Origin: Candidatus Endomicrobiellum agilis
Lineage (GTDB): Bacteria; Elusimicrobiota; Endomicrobiia; Endomicrobiales; Endomicrobiaceae
Assembly: GCA_020328155.1 (NCBI GenBank)
Contig: JAIXMX010000001.1
Coordinates: 174,889 to 238,888 of the forward strand
Length of the DNA stretch: 64,000 nt
Direction of reading: 5' to 3'
In this document: positions 1-10,809 of the stretch, piece by piece
Numbering within the stretch: position 1 is the stretch's first letter
Layout: each line of letters begins with the position of its first letter
Translations under genes and position numbers: made by a program
The notes under the pieces: generated by a model
The model's input: only the letters and a program-made list of their open reading frames with translations
Told to the model about the DNA's origin: nothing
Database searches by the model: none

Positions 1-84
1 GATAAGGTTCAGATGTTTGAGGAAACGAACGCTTGCTTTGCAGAGTACAAAAATGACGTGATTAACTCTTCCAACGATATGTAA
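1..84 (+). CDS. C-terminal end of an upstream gene (partial, ...DKVQMFEETNACFAEYKNDVINSSNDM*)
   Basis: Open frame from base 1 to TAA at 82-84; too short to identify. Confidence 0.3.
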   Translation, partial: DKVQMFEETNACFAEYKNDVINSSNDM

Positions 85-389
85 AACTATCGCGCTTTAT
101 GGATAGAGACAGAGATAGCGGGAAGTATTTGTATTGGGGTGACTGTCTGGTATTACTGAGTGTGGATATGAAAATGAATGCAAGTTTGGATTTGCAAACT
201 GATACAAATAGGGCAAGACAGACCAATTGAATGAAGATACTAATGAACATATTTTGCCTCGAAAAATGTTAAAAACAATTGATGCTATGACCAATATTTA
301 GGTTTGACAAAGGAGTTCAAAAAACGTAAAATTACTCATCGGTTTTTGTATGATATTTCAATAAATAATATAAATATAGAAAGGTAGCG

Positions 390-1025
390 ATGGCGGTATT
401 TGAATATATTGTTATTTTAATTTTTTCGGTAATAATTCATGAAGTAGCGCACGGATATGCAGCTCATTTAAGAGGCGATGATACAGCTAAAATAGCAGGA
501 CGCATTACTTTAAACCCTATATCGCATATAGAGCTGTTCGGCAGTATTTTACTTCCGATAATGTTGTTGCTTCTGAAAGCGCCTATTCTTTTCGGATGGG
601 CGAGACCTGTTCCTTTAAACTACAAAAATTTAAAAAATCCTAGAGTCGATATTCCGCTCGTTTCTCTTGCGGGACCTGCCTCTAATATGCTGCTTGCTTT
701 TCTGTCTGGACTCGGAATACGTCTTATAAAAGCGTTTCCGAATTTTGAGATCGGATTCGGCTGGTCAATAAAATCTTTTTTATACGCAATGCTTATTGTA
801 AATATTGTCCTTGTGATTATAAATCTTATACCGATTCCGCCGTTTGACGGTTCAAAAATTGTGATGTATTTTTTGCCTGAAAGGATTGCGGTAAAATACT
901 TAAGCCTAGATCCATACATTTGTTTAATAATGCTGTTTGTAATATTGTCATCGGAAATAATATGGGGATTTATATATCCCGTCATAAATCTTTTTGTAAT
1001 GGCTTTTAGCGGAGCTACTTTTTGA
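390..1025 (+). CDS. Site-2 protease family (M50) membrane metalloprotease
   Basis: HEVAH zinc motif near N-terminus, multiple TM segments, NLIPIPPFDGSKI (NPxPPLDG-type) motif. Confidence 0.9.
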   Translation: MAVFEYIVILIFSVIIHEVAHGYAAHLRGDDTAKIAGRITLNPISHIELFGSILLPIMLLLLKAPILFGWARPVPLNYKNLKNPRVDIPLVSLAGPASNMLLAFLSGLGIRLIKAFPNFEIGFGWSIKSFLYAMLIVNIVLVIINLIPIPPFDGSKIVMYFLPERIAVKYLSLDPYICLIMLFVILSSEIIWGFIYPVINLFVMAFSGATF

Positions 1026-1075
1026 TATTTTCAGATGGCTGCTAAAAGATTTTTAGGATAAACAGAGAAAATTAT

Positions 1076-2047
1076 ATGGGCAGAGTATTGTCGGGTATAC
1101 GTCCGACGGGCAGGCTTCATTTGGGTCACTATTTCGGCGCTTTACGGAATTGGGTTGAGTTTCAAAATGAATGCGAATGTTATTATATGTCGGCGGACTG
1201 GCATGCTTTAACTACGGATTATGCCGATACCTCTAAACTCGATGAAAATACTTTGGAAATGGTTGCCGATTGGATCACTGTAGGTATAGATCCTGAAAAA
1301 AGCGTACTTTTTAAACAATCAAAAGTACTTCAACACAGCGAGCTGTTTTTAGTGCTTTCCATGATAACTCCTTTAAGCTGGCTTCAGAGATGTCCTACGT
1401 ATAAAGAACAAATAAATGAGATAAAGAATAAAGATCTCAACAATTATGGTTTTTTAGGGTATCCGATTTTAATGTCTGCGGATATCTTGTTGTACAAGGC
1501 CGATATTGTTCCTGTCGGAAAAGATCAGCTTTCTCATTTGGAGCTTACCCGCGAAATAGCGAGAAGATTTAACAACTTTTACGGAAATATTCTTGTCGAA
1601 CCGCAGGAAAAACTTACGAAAGCTGCAAGAGTTCCGGGATTAGACGGAAGAAAAATGTCAAAATCTTACGGCAACTCGATTTTGCTTGGTGAAAGCGACG
1701 ATATTTTAAAAGATAAAGTTAAAAATATGTTTACGGATCCTCTAAAGATAAAAAAGGACGATTCCGGACATCCGCATGGCTGCGTGGTTTTTGCATTTCA
1801 TGAGATATTTAACAAAGAGTGTAAAAAAAGGGAAAAAGAATGCGAAGTGGGCGCGATAGGCTGTGTGGCTTGCAAAAAACAGCTGATGGAAATGCTTTCC
1901 GAATTTATGAAACCTTTGACTGAAAAAAGAAAAGATTTAATTGCTGATAAAGCGTATTTAGAAAATGTAATTGATACGGGCAGCCAAAAAGCTGTAGAAA
2001 TTGCACAGGAAACAATGAGAGAAGTCCGCAGAGCGTTAAAATTTTGA
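1076..2047 (+). CDS. trpS: Tryptophanyl-tRNA synthetase
   Basis: SGIRPTGRLHLGHYFGAL and KMSKSYGNSI class I aaRS signatures. Confidence 0.96.
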   Translation: MGRVLSGIRPTGRLHLGHYFGALRNWVEFQNECECYYMSADWHALTTDYADTSKLDENTLEMVADWITVGIDPEKSVLFKQSKVLQHSELFLVLSMITPLSWLQRCPTYKEQINEIKNKDLNNYGFLGYPILMSADILLYKADIVPVGKDQLSHLELTREIARRFNNFYGNILVEPQEKLTKAARVPGLDGRKMSKSYGNSILLGESDDILKDKVKNMFTDPLKIKKDDSGHPHGCVVFAFHEIFNKECKKREKECEVGAIGCVACKKQLMEMLSEFMKPLTEKRKDLIADKAYLENVIDTGSQKAVEIAQETMREVRRALKF

Positions 2048-2169
2048 TAACCGTTGTCAGTTGTTTGTATTTTTGAAAATGAGCGGGATTTTAAATGATC
2101 TGGAGAGAACTTAAAGAATAGATGCTCTCGGAAAGCAAAGCTTTCTCTCTACTAGGATAGTAGATTATC

Positions 2170-2949
2170 ATGGCTTATGATATACACCTTGATGCATTCG
2201 AAGGTCCTTTAGATATTCTTTTACATCTTATAAAAAAGAATGATTTGGAAATTAAAAATATAAAAATAGCCGAGATAACAGCCGAATATCTTGCGTATCT
2301 TGATTTAATGCAAAAACTCAACATTGGCTTAGCGGGTGAATTTCTTCTCATGGCGTCGACTCTTATGCAAATAAAAGCGAGAAGCCTTATTCCGTCAAGC
2401 GATGAAAAAGAGAGCGAAGAGGACGATTCTTTAAATCGGCTTAAAGAGAAACTTGTTGAATATCAGAAATATAAAGAAGTCGGGAAACTGCTGTCGTATA
2501 AAATTATGGAAAATTCGCAGATTTACTATAGGCCGGCGCCGGCTATAGATAAGCGAGATTTTGTTTTAAACGTCACAATTTTTGATTTGGTAAGCAGTTT
2601 CCGCAAAGCTTTAGCGGCGCTTCCGGAAAATATAAAGGAAATTATGTATCAGGAAATTCCCATTGAAACAAAAATCAGGGAAATTCTTGATATTCTAGAA
2701 GGGAAACAATATGTTTCTTTTACAGGAATGTTAGAAATGCAGAAGACCAAAATGGCGCTGGTAGTGTGTTTTATAGCTGTTTTGGAACTTATAAGAAATA
2801 AACAAATCGCCGCTAAGCAGTCTGAATTATTTTCAGAAATAAGAATTTATAGAATCTATAATAATGAAATTGGAACTGAGGCGGAAGAAGATAATAAATA
2901 TATTTTTAAATTTGCGGAAAATAAAGACAGACGGGAACAACTTTCATAG
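2170..2949 (+). CDS. scpA: Segregation and condensation protein A
   Basis: DAFEGPLDILLHLI...EFLLMASTLMQIKAR typical of ScpA; followed by scpB. Confidence 0.94.
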   Translation: MAYDIHLDAFEGPLDILLHLIKKNDLEIKNIKIAEITAEYLAYLDLMQKLNIGLAGEFLLMASTLMQIKARSLIPSSDEKESEEDDSLNRLKEKLVEYQKYKEVGKLLSYKIMENSQIYYRPAPAIDKRDFVLNVTIFDLVSSFRKALAALPENIKEIMYQEIPIETKIREILDILEGKQYVSFTGMLEMQKTKMALVVCFIAVLELIRNKQIAAKQSELFSEIRIYRIYNNEIGTEAEEDNKYIFKFAENKDRREQLS

Positions 2950-3018
2950 GAATCTGCCGTTCTCGGTTTAGATTTAATCTCTGGATATCTGGAATCGATA
3001 TATCGCAAGAGGAAGACG

Positions 3019-3624
3019 ATGGAAATATCTGAAGTCAGCCAGATCTTGGAGGCGTTACTTTTTGCTTCCGAAAGACCTTTGAGTTTAAAAGAACTGAAAG
3101 AGCTTATAAAAGCTGATTATCCCGATACGGATAATGTTGAAAACATTTTAAACGATCTCAAAGAAAAATATGCAGGTTTAAATAAACCCTATGAAATTAA
3201 ATTTGTCGCAGGCGGCTGGACTTTTGCTACAAAACCTGAATATTCTCCTTGGATAAAAAAGCTTCTCAAAGAAAAGTCAGTCTTGAAATTGTCTCCGTCG
3301 GCTCTTGAAACGCTTGCAGTGATTGCGTATAAACAGCCTATAACACGGGCTGAAATTGACGAAATCAGAGGCGTTGAATCTTCAGGCGTTATTGACACTC
3401 TCCTTGAAAGAAGGTTGATAAAAATAGTAGGCAAAAAAGAAGCATTGGGAAAACCTTTGCTTTACGGCACGACGCAGGATTTTCTGAAACATTTCGGACT
3501 TGCTCATTTGAGCGAACTTCCTCTAATTGAAGATATGTCGAAGAATGCGCAGCAAACCGCCAATGTTCCTGAACCGGAACTGCCTTTTGACGGCGAAAAT
3601 TCCGACGGCGGGGTTCCTGCTTAG
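3019..3624 (+). CDS. scpB: Segregation and condensation protein B
   Basis: ILEALLFASERPLS...LETLAVIAYKQPITRAEIDEIRGVES...PLLYGTT typical of ScpB. Confidence 0.94.
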   Translation: MEISEVSQILEALLFASERPLSLKELKELIKADYPDTDNVENILNDLKEKYAGLNKPYEIKFVAGGWTFATKPEYSPWIKKLLKEKSVLKLSPSALETLAVIAYKQPITRAEIDEIRGVESSGVIDTLLERRLIKIVGKKEALGKPLLYGTTQDFLKHFGLAHLSELPLIEDMSKNAQQTANVPEPELPFDGENSDGGVPA

Positions 3625-3639
3625 TGTGGTATGGGTAAT

Positions 3640-5500
3640 ATCCAGTGACAGCTTAAGCTCATAAAGAATTTGGAAAAACCGTTTCGGCTATGATAAAGTT
3701 AGGTGCTTGAGTGGCTAATGGTTTGGGATACTCAAAGCTTTTGACAATTTGGCTCAAAGATAAAAAAATACGGTGAAAGTTCACGACAGACATTTATTTC
3801 TTGCAGAACTCAAAGAGGACTTGATTATATTAATTTAAGATTTAAAGACGTTGATAATTATGCGGTTTGGACTTTGCTCGCTAAAAATTTTGATGAAGTT
3901 CCTTTTTATCAATTATCTGTTAATAAACATATTGTACAGCTTCTTTAACGCTTTATTTCTTCTTTTTCTAAAGGATTGAGCATTTTATATTCTTGCTAGA
4001 TCGTGCTTCAGTCTTTGATTAATATTATTGGTTTTTTTCAAAATAATTGTTGGTGTAGCGTTTTAACTAACGAAGTTGTTTTAACGGAAGTTTTTTACGT
4101 TGTCGAGCATTTTCGCATCTCTACAGACGGAGAGCCAAAATATGAAAATTTATCTATATACCTAAAACAGATATAATAACTTTCCTAAAATTTCTTATGA
4201 ATCGGTCGAGGAAAAAAGTAAAACAATATTTAGCAATGGGCAGATTGAGTTGATTTTTGACGAGGTTTTAATTGAACACCTACTAAAATACCCGCATACC
4301 GTTATCTGAATACTTTTTCGCTACAAAATCCACTCTTGAAGCTCGACTTATATATAAAACTCAAATCCACCAAAACATAATCCTTCAAAACATAAAGCGA
4401 AACGCAAAAGATAAAAATCCAAATCAAAATCCAAACGAGTTTCTCATTAACATGAAAAACCTGCTGGAAGCTGCGGATTTGCCGAGTTATGAGGGAGTGA
4501 TGAAGCCAAAAACTAAAAGTACATATAGGAAAATCATCGAGCCGTTTGAAAAAGCGTTAAACAACCTTCAAAACGCAGGCTTGTGTGGCGGGAATATGGC
4601 AAAAAAGGGAAGAAACCAATATCAGGCGAAAATATAAAAGAACGGAAGGTCTTCCGAAATCTCTGTATAAACATAAAAATTATATGGAAAATTGTCAAAA
4701 TACCAGAACAATTAACAACGGCGGATAATGCTCAACAAGTATCGGAACAATCAACAAAGAAAGATAACAATCAACAGCCAGAACTGTTTTCAACTATTGG
4801 TAAAACGCAAGCAACTCCCTCGAAAAAAAGCCTCTTATATCTTTTATGGATTTAAATGGGCAGTTGCCTGTTTGGACAGGCAGTTCCTGCTTAACGGAAG
4901 AGTCGTGGCGAAGGCAAATCCGTTAAGTCTGTGTTTGTCTTTTCTTTTGGGAAGCTGTGTCTTTCTTTCAAGACAAATAGACTTAAAGACAACGACGTTA
5001 AAGTCGCTAAGTCTTTTTCTTAGAAGTAGAAGTCTTTTGCAGCTGCTTTTCTTTTAACGTCAACAGACTATAAAGAATTAAGAAGTTATCCTGTAGAAAG
5101 CAGAGGCGGTCGTCATACAAGATTTCTGCGCTTACACATATACTTCGTTCATTTATGTTCGTGATGCGCAGTTGCCGCGTGATTCAAAACCCCAAAATCG
5201 CGATATTTTGCATTATTTTGGTTCTATAGCGGTTTTGTTTTGCGTGTGCATTGCTTATTTGTATGATTTGGTGGCTGTTATTATATATGCATCGTTTAGT
5301 TTTAAAACTAAATGCGTCGCTGGCTGGCGGTTTGCTTAACGAGCTGGCTTTAAAATTACGTCTGATTTTTTGGTTGTGTCGCCTATAAATTTGCACGGTA
5401 AGTCTTTGTGAGTAATTTTTTACGATGAGAGAGCGGCTGAATGTTAATGCGGATGTATGTGGTATGCGATGTGAGTAATTGCCCTCTAACAGCAAAATTA
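3640..5500 (+). pseudogene. Decayed coding region; fragments resemble a broken replication-initiator-like or plasmid/phage protein (e.g. STLEARLIYKTQIHQN...PSYEGVMKPKTKSTYRKIIEPFEKALNNL)
   Basis: Series of short open stretches in changing frames with interrupting stops and no intact ORF; assignment is speculative. Confidence 0.3.
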
Positions 5501-5711
5501 AATAGCTTATCTTTCTCTACCTCCTAATAGAATAGAATAGCTCCGGCGAAATACGTTCAGCATAAAAGGATAGAGGAAAAGCCGAGAAAAAGGAACCTCT
5601 TAAATCTAATATTAAAACGCGCACATGTGAAATAAGGGTATTGTGGTAAATCGTCGGGGTAGATTAAAGTCAAGGTTAAGTTTCTATTAAAATTTTATAT
5701 TATATAAAACT

Positions 5712-5761
5712 GGCGTCGGCATGGCGAAACCCGGAACACAGGATACCTGTGAAGTGACGCC
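5712..5761 (+). ncRNA. Candidate compact structured RNA element
   Basis: Outer stem GGCGTC/GACGCC encloses perfect CACAGG-ATA-CCTGTG hairpin; GC-rich island in AT-rich intergenic DNA ~150 bp upstream of ftsX-like gene. Confidence 0.3.
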
Positions 5762-5909
5762 GTAAAAGATTTCTTTTGCTTATAATAGCGCGAAACGCGT
5801 TTTAATGCAGAACGCTTTTAACGGATTTCGCATGCGGTATATAAAAAAATGCAAAAAAACTTATTGATATATAAAAAACCGGAATGAAAATATTTTTTAC
5901 GGAGCGAAT

Positions 5910-6647
5910 ATGAAAGTCGGTAGATTTACAGTAAAAACAGCGTCTAAGATATTGAAACTTGCTGCTCTGGCATTTTTGTGTGCATTTTGCATTTTAGTTT
6001 CAAGCCATTATTGCCGGATTAAAGATTATGCCGGATCATTGTTGGGAAATCTTAATGTAATCATCTTTTTTGACAAGAACTCTAAGGACGATGCAGTTAT
6101 AAAAGATGAAATTGAAGCGACGGGTTTGGTATCGGTAAGAGAATATGTAAACTCGTCTCAGGCATACGCGAAAGCTGTCGAAAAAAATCCATTCTTAAAA
6201 GATATTTCTGTGCCGGATATCGCTAAGTCAATTCAGTCGTATGCGGTAGTTGCTCCGAAATCTGTGCCGGATAAAAATTTTCTTTCAAAGATGAGAGCTG
6301 CTTTAGAAAGTATTTCTGGCGTTGATGAGGTAGTGTTTGACATATCGGTTTTTGAGCATTATTTAAAAATCGAAGATTTATTGTCGTTTTACCGTAAAAT
6401 ATTTCTTATTTTTGCAGCTGTTATTTTTGTTTTGTTTGTTTTTAAATGCGCATTTCTCTTTATGGAACAGGAGCTGAATGCAAAGAAATTTGCCGTAAAC
6501 GTTTTTTCTTATTTGTTGTCTTCGTCGTTTGGTTTCCTTGTTTTATGGATTGTTTGCGTTTATACGCAGTATCCTTTATTAATTGATAAGACGGCGGCGT
6601 TGTCAATAATGTCTTTTATTGCCGTTCTTGGAGTCATATTGAGTTGA
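5910..6647 (+). CDS. ftsX: FtsX-like cell division permease
   Basis: N-terminal TM, periplasmic NVIIFFDKNSKDDAVI...SISGVDEVVFD domain and C-terminal TMs as in FtsX; followed by EnvC-like gene. Confidence 0.75.
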   Translation: MKVGRFTVKTASKILKLAALAFLCAFCILVSSHYCRIKDYAGSLLGNLNVIIFFDKNSKDDAVIKDEIEATGLVSVREYVNSSQAYAKAVEKNPFLKDISVPDIAKSIQSYAVVAPKSVPDKNFLSKMRAALESISGVDEVVFDISVFEHYLKIEDLLSFYRKIFLIFAAVIFVLFVFKCAFLFMEQELNAKKFAVNVFSYLLSSSFGFLVLWIVCVYTQYPLLIDKTAALSIMSFIAVLGVILS

Positions 6648-6648
6648 T

Positions 6649-7758
6649 ATGAAAAAAGCATTTATTTTGATTTTTTTACTGTTTTGTTCTTTTGTATCGG
6701 TGTCTGGACAGGGCGAAGACGTTAAATCGCAATCAAAAAAACTTGCTGAAGTTAAAAAATCTATAAAAGAAAAGGAGCAGGAAAAAAATAAACTTATGCT
6801 TCAAGAAAGAGTTTTTAAAAGAGAGTTAAGGTTTCTTAATGATAATATAAAAAAAGCTGAAAAAAAGCTTGCGAAATTCTCGGCGGATATAAAAATCGCT
6901 CAACATAATCTTGAAAATTTTTCAAAAATATATAAAGTCGCTTCTTCGAAAAGCGCCGTCTGGAGTCAGGCTGTGCTTGACGAAGTGAAACTTTTTAATA
7001 AAATGGCTTTTATGTTTTCTTATGAACAGAATCCGTCGGAGTATAAAATAAGGCGCAAATCTTTGGAATGTAAAAAAGAGAATTTTGAAAAAGAGAAGAA
7101 AACGGCGGCAGTTTCTGCGGCGAACGCAAGAAGATGGGAAAAATCAAAAAAAAATCTTTTAATTTTACAGCGGGAAGAGAGTGAACTTACATTGCAGCAC
7201 AAAAATATGCTCAAAGAGAAAAATGAACTTTTAAAGACTACGTCTGGCAAAAGACTTGTCGCAGAAAAGGAGATAAAAGCTTTAAATAAAAGCGCAGAAG
7301 CGCTGCAGGATTTGATAAATAAAATAAATGCGGGAAATAGAAAAAAGCAGACGGTAGCAGTGTCCCCTCAAAGAAAAAACTCGCTTTTATGGCCTGTAAA
7401 CGGGAAAATTATTGCTAATTTTGGCAAAAATAAACATCCTGAGCTTGATACTTATGTCATAAACAATGGGATAAAAATAGCTGCCGCTGATTTCAGCAAG
7501 GTAAAAAGCGTTGAATCTGGAATCGTAGTTTTTGCCGGACAGTTTCGTTCTTATGGAAAAGTTGTTATAATAGACCATGGAAATTCAAATTTTAGCGTTT
7601 ATGGTCTTTTAGGTAAAATATTTGTTAAAGAAAAACAAAAAGTTTCAAAAAGCTCAGTCATTGCAGAACTTGGCAATGGCGCCGATAGTGTTTTGTATTT
7701 TGAAATAAGGCATGATAATGTTCCGGACGATCCGCTGCTGTGGCTTCAGACTAAATGA
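6649..7758 (+). CDS. EnvC/M23-family murein hydrolase activator
   Basis: Signal peptide, long coiled coil, C-terminal M23-like domain (WPVNGKIIANFG...GIKIAAADFSKVKSVESGIVVFAGQFRSYGKVVIIDHG). Confidence 0.85.
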   Translation: MKKAFILIFLLFCSFVSVSGQGEDVKSQSKKLAEVKKSIKEKEQEKNKLMLQERVFKRELRFLNDNIKKAEKKLAKFSADIKIAQHNLENFSKIYKVASSKSAVWSQAVLDEVKLFNKMAFMFSYEQNPSEYKIRRKSLECKKENFEKEKKTAAVSAANARRWEKSKKNLLILQREESELTLQHKNMLKEKNELLKTTSGKRLVAEKEIKALNKSAEALQDLINKINAGNRKKQTVAVSPQRKNSLLWPVNGKIIANFGKNKHPELDTYVINNGIKIAAADFSKVKSVESGIVVFAGQFRSYGKVVIIDHGNSNFSVYGLLGKIFVKEKQKVSKSSVIAELGNGADSVLYFEIRHDNVPDDPLLWLQTK

Positions 7759-7900
7759 TGACCGTCGCCATTGCTCCCCATCTTTTTTTAGGATTGTAAT
7801 ACTGAAAGTCCTAACATAATAGTATATAAACCACCATTTCGAATATGGTAAAAATTTGTCTTTTTGGCGGCAGACTCTGATGCCAGCGGAAATAATGATA

Positions 7901-9217
7901 ATGGAATTGAGAAAAAAAATTGCTTTAATCACTGCGTTTTTATTTCTTTGCAGCGCGAACATTTTTGCTGGAAATGATGAAACGTATGATAAACTTAAAT
8001 TGATGATAGAAATTATGGAATTAATAGATATAGAGTATATTTACACGACAGATCCTAAAGATTTAGCTACCGGCGCCATTGAAGGCGTCGTCGCTAAATT
8101 GGATCCGTTTTCGCAGTATATAGGAAAAGAAGTTTATAAGGAACAGGAAGATGAAAATAAAGGCGTTTACACTGGCGTGGGAGTTGTCGTTGCGTTTAGA
8201 GACAATTCTGCAATTATCACATCGCCCATACCCGGAACTTGTGCATGTAAAGCCGGTATTCTACCTAAAGACAGAATAATAAAAATTAACGATAAATCTG
8301 TAATAGGCATTGACGAAGACAAACTTTTAACCTTACTTCGGGGCAAAGCAGGGGAAAAAATTAAAATCACAATTTTAAGAAGCAATGTTTCAGGTGAAAT
8401 TGAATTTAATCTTATAAAGGAAAAGATAAAAATCGAGACTGTGATAGCAACTCTGCTTGACGGCGGTATAGCGTATATAAGAATTACCAGCTTTAACGCT
8501 CAAAGCGTCGACGATATCAAAAAAACGCTTGTTAATTACAAAAAGCGGGGGATGCGGGCTTTAATTTTGGATTTGAGAAACAATTCCGGCGGCGTTTTAG
8601 ATTCTGCTTTAAACACAATCAACATGTTTATAAAAGATAAAATGCTTGTTTTCACCATAAAAGGCAGAGATGGAGAAATTAAAAAAGAGTGTTTTACAGC
8701 CGGCAACGGAGAGTTTTCTGATATTCCGCTTGTTATACTTGTAAACGAATGTTCGGCTTCTGTTTCCGAAATGATATCAGGGGCAATGCAGGATTTTAGA
8801 AGGGCTTTAATAATAGGAAACAATACGTTTGGAAAGGGAAGTGTTCAGAAAGTCATCCCTTTGTCGGGCGGTGCGGGTTTGCGGCTTACAGTTGCGAGAT
8901 ATTATCTTCCCTCAGGGCGTGGAATAGACTGTTCCAATTGCGAGAATGCAAAAAGAGGCATAACTCCTGATATAGAGGTTAATGTCACTGCTGAAGAAAA
9001 AGCCAGACTTTATGAGCAGTGGAAAGAGATAATTTTTACAGAGGATAAAAATCGTAAACTGACTGCCGCGCGGAAAGATAAAGTTGAAGACAATGTTTTT
9101 AATCAAGCTTTGAAGATTATAAAAGAAGGTAAAGTTGCCGAAATGATAAAATCTTCAACGGCTCTAAATAATGTACAAATTGTTGAAAGGATCAGAACAG
9201 ATAAAAATAAAAAATGA
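7901..9217 (+). CDS. ctpA: C-terminal processing protease, S41 family
   Basis: PDZ domain and S41 core (LILDLRNNSGGVLDSA; VNECSASVSEMISGAMQD; FGKGSVQKVIPL); ATG start chosen at 7901 downstream of the ORF-track start. Confidence 0.92.
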   Translation: MELRKKIALITAFLFLCSANIFAGNDETYDKLKLMIEIMELIDIEYIYTTDPKDLATGAIEGVVAKLDPFSQYIGKEVYKEQEDENKGVYTGVGVVVAFRDNSAIITSPIPGTCACKAGILPKDRIIKINDKSVIGIDEDKLLTLLRGKAGEKIKITILRSNVSGEIEFNLIKEKIKIETVIATLLDGGIAYIRITSFNAQSVDDIKKTLVNYKKRGMRALILDLRNNSGGVLDSALNTINMFIKDKMLVFTIKGRDGEIKKECFTAGNGEFSDIPLVILVNECSASVSEMISGAMQDFRRALIIGNNTFGKGSVQKVIPLSGGAGLRLTVARYYLPSGRGIDCSNCENAKRGITPDIEVNVTAEEKARLYEQWKEIIFTEDKNRKLTAARKDKVEDNVFNQALKIIKEGKVAEMIKSSTALNNVQIVERIRTDKNKK

Positions 9218-9237
9218 CATTTCATTAGAGGGACACT

Positions 9238-9675
9238 GTGGCGCATAAGGTGAAAAAAGAAAGTATATGGATTAAAGTGTATATAATAGCGCTGTTTTTC
9301 TGCGGCGTAGGAATGTGGTTTTCTGCGCAGCCCGCACAGAAGCATAAGGTATGTACGGCAACAATGCTTGATAGAAGGATAATGAAAGTTTTGATTGCAA
9401 ACGGCGTTATTAAAAACGATATCATAAGTCAGCATATAAAAGAAAGAGATATAAAAACAGCTGTGTGGAATGAGTTTTATAAGGTAATAAAACTTAAGTC
9501 CGGCGAAACCGTTAAGTCTTTTGAGAAGATTTTTAGAAGTATTGCTAGCTCTATGAAAATGGGTTTGAGCAGGACGGATAATGACGACGGCTCGGTAACA
9601 TATAAGTTTTATTTGCCGGGTAAGAATTATTCCAACATAACTTTTGTTAATTCAAAGGAACCTTCAGGGGGTTAA
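9238..9675 (+). CDS. Hypothetical protein with N-terminal TM segment
   Basis: Intact 145-aa ORF (GTG start) tightly packed between ctpA and tsaD. Confidence 0.65.
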   Translation: MAHKVKKESIWIKVYIIALFFCGVGMWFSAQPAQKHKVCTATMLDRRIMKVLIANGVIKNDIISQHIKERDIKTAVWNEFYKVIKLKSGETVKSFEKIFRSIASSMKMGLSRTDNDDGSVTYKFYLPGKNYSNITFVNSKEPSGG

Positions 9676-9684
9676 CCGCAGAAT

Positions 9685-10707
9685 ATGAATATGCTTGCGA
9701 TAGAAACTTCATGCGACGAAACTTCCGCGTCGGTTGTTGCGAATGGGTCGGAAGTAATGTCAATTATAATTTCTTCTCAGGTAAAAATACATGCTGAATT
9801 TTTCGGTGTTGTTCCTGAGCTTGCAAGCCGTGCGCATATAGAAAATATCAATCCCGTAATATGTCGGGCTTTAAACGATGCGGGGATAGATTTTGTTGAT
9901 TTTGCTCAAAAAATAGACGCTGTGGCTTTTACCGCGGGACCCGGTCTTGCAGGCGCTTTGCTCGTCGGAGCGGTTGCCGCAAAATCGCTTGCTTGCGTTT
10001 ATAAAAAACCTTTAATACCGGTAAATCATTTAGAGGGACATCTCTACTCTTCGCTTATTGAAAATAAGTCTGTAAAACCGCCGTTTTTAGGCGTAATAAT
10101 ATCAGGCGGACATACAGAACTTGTCACAGTGAAGAGTTTTGGTAAGTACAGGATATTGGGAAGAACGAGAGACGATGCCGCCGGTGAAGCGTTTGACAAA
10201 GCTGCTAAAATGCTCGGACTGTCTTATCCGGGCGGACCTGTCATAGATAAAATGGCGGAAGACGGAAATTCTCAAACAATCAGATTTACAAGACCTTACT
10301 TAAAAGGAAGCTGGGATTTTTCTTTTTCGGGAATTAAAACGGCTCTTTTGAACTATCTCAAAGCAAATCCCGTTAAAAACAAAAGGCATTTAAGCGACAT
10401 CTGCGCTTCTTTTAGGCAGGCTGTTGCAGAAACGCTTTGCTTTAAATCTTTTGAAGCTGCCGAAAGGTTCGACTTAAAACAGATTGTCTTGGGCGGCGGA
10501 GTGAGCGCAAACTCCCTCATAAGAAAACTCTTTTTGGAAGCCGGTCGAAAAAATAAGATAAAAGTTTTTATTCCGTCGCTTATTTATTCTACCGATAATG
10601 CCGCGATGATCGGCTGTGCCGCGTATTTCAAACAAAAAAAATGCGGTTTAAAATATAGCGATGTTCAACTCAAGCCTAACCCTTCTCTTTCATTTGAAAA
10701 CTGGTGA
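9685..10707 (+). CDS. tsaD: tRNA N6-adenosine threonylcarbamoyltransferase
   Basis: LAIETSCDETSASVV; NHLEGHLYSSL; ISGGHTELV. Confidence 0.97.
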   Translation: MNMLAIETSCDETSASVVANGSEVMSIIISSQVKIHAEFFGVVPELASRAHIENINPVICRALNDAGIDFVDFAQKIDAVAFTAGPGLAGALLVGAVAAKSLACVYKKPLIPVNHLEGHLYSSLIENKSVKPPFLGVIISGGHTELVTVKSFGKYRILGRTRDDAAGEAFDKAAKMLGLSYPGGPVIDKMAEDGNSQTIRFTRPYLKGSWDFSFSGIKTALLNYLKANPVKNKRHLSDICASFRQAVAETLCFKSFEAAERFDLKQIVLGGGVSANSLIRKLFLEAGRKNKIKVFIPSLIYSTDNAAMIGCAAYFKQKKCGLKYSDVQLKPNPSLSFENW

Positions 10708-10809
10708 TTCTAAGCTTTAAGATGCAAATTTTAAAGAGACGGCTTATTTTCTGCTTGTTCCGCTTAAAATTTATAAGTCGTTGTAAGTAATAGTCGCTTA
10801 GAAAACAGT

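Noticed and set aside
9225-9435. Minus-strand ORFs opposite the small hypothetical gene between ctpA and tsaD
   Set aside because: Plus-strand 9238-9675 ORF is longer, collinear and tightly packed with neighbours; the antisense ORFs look incidental.
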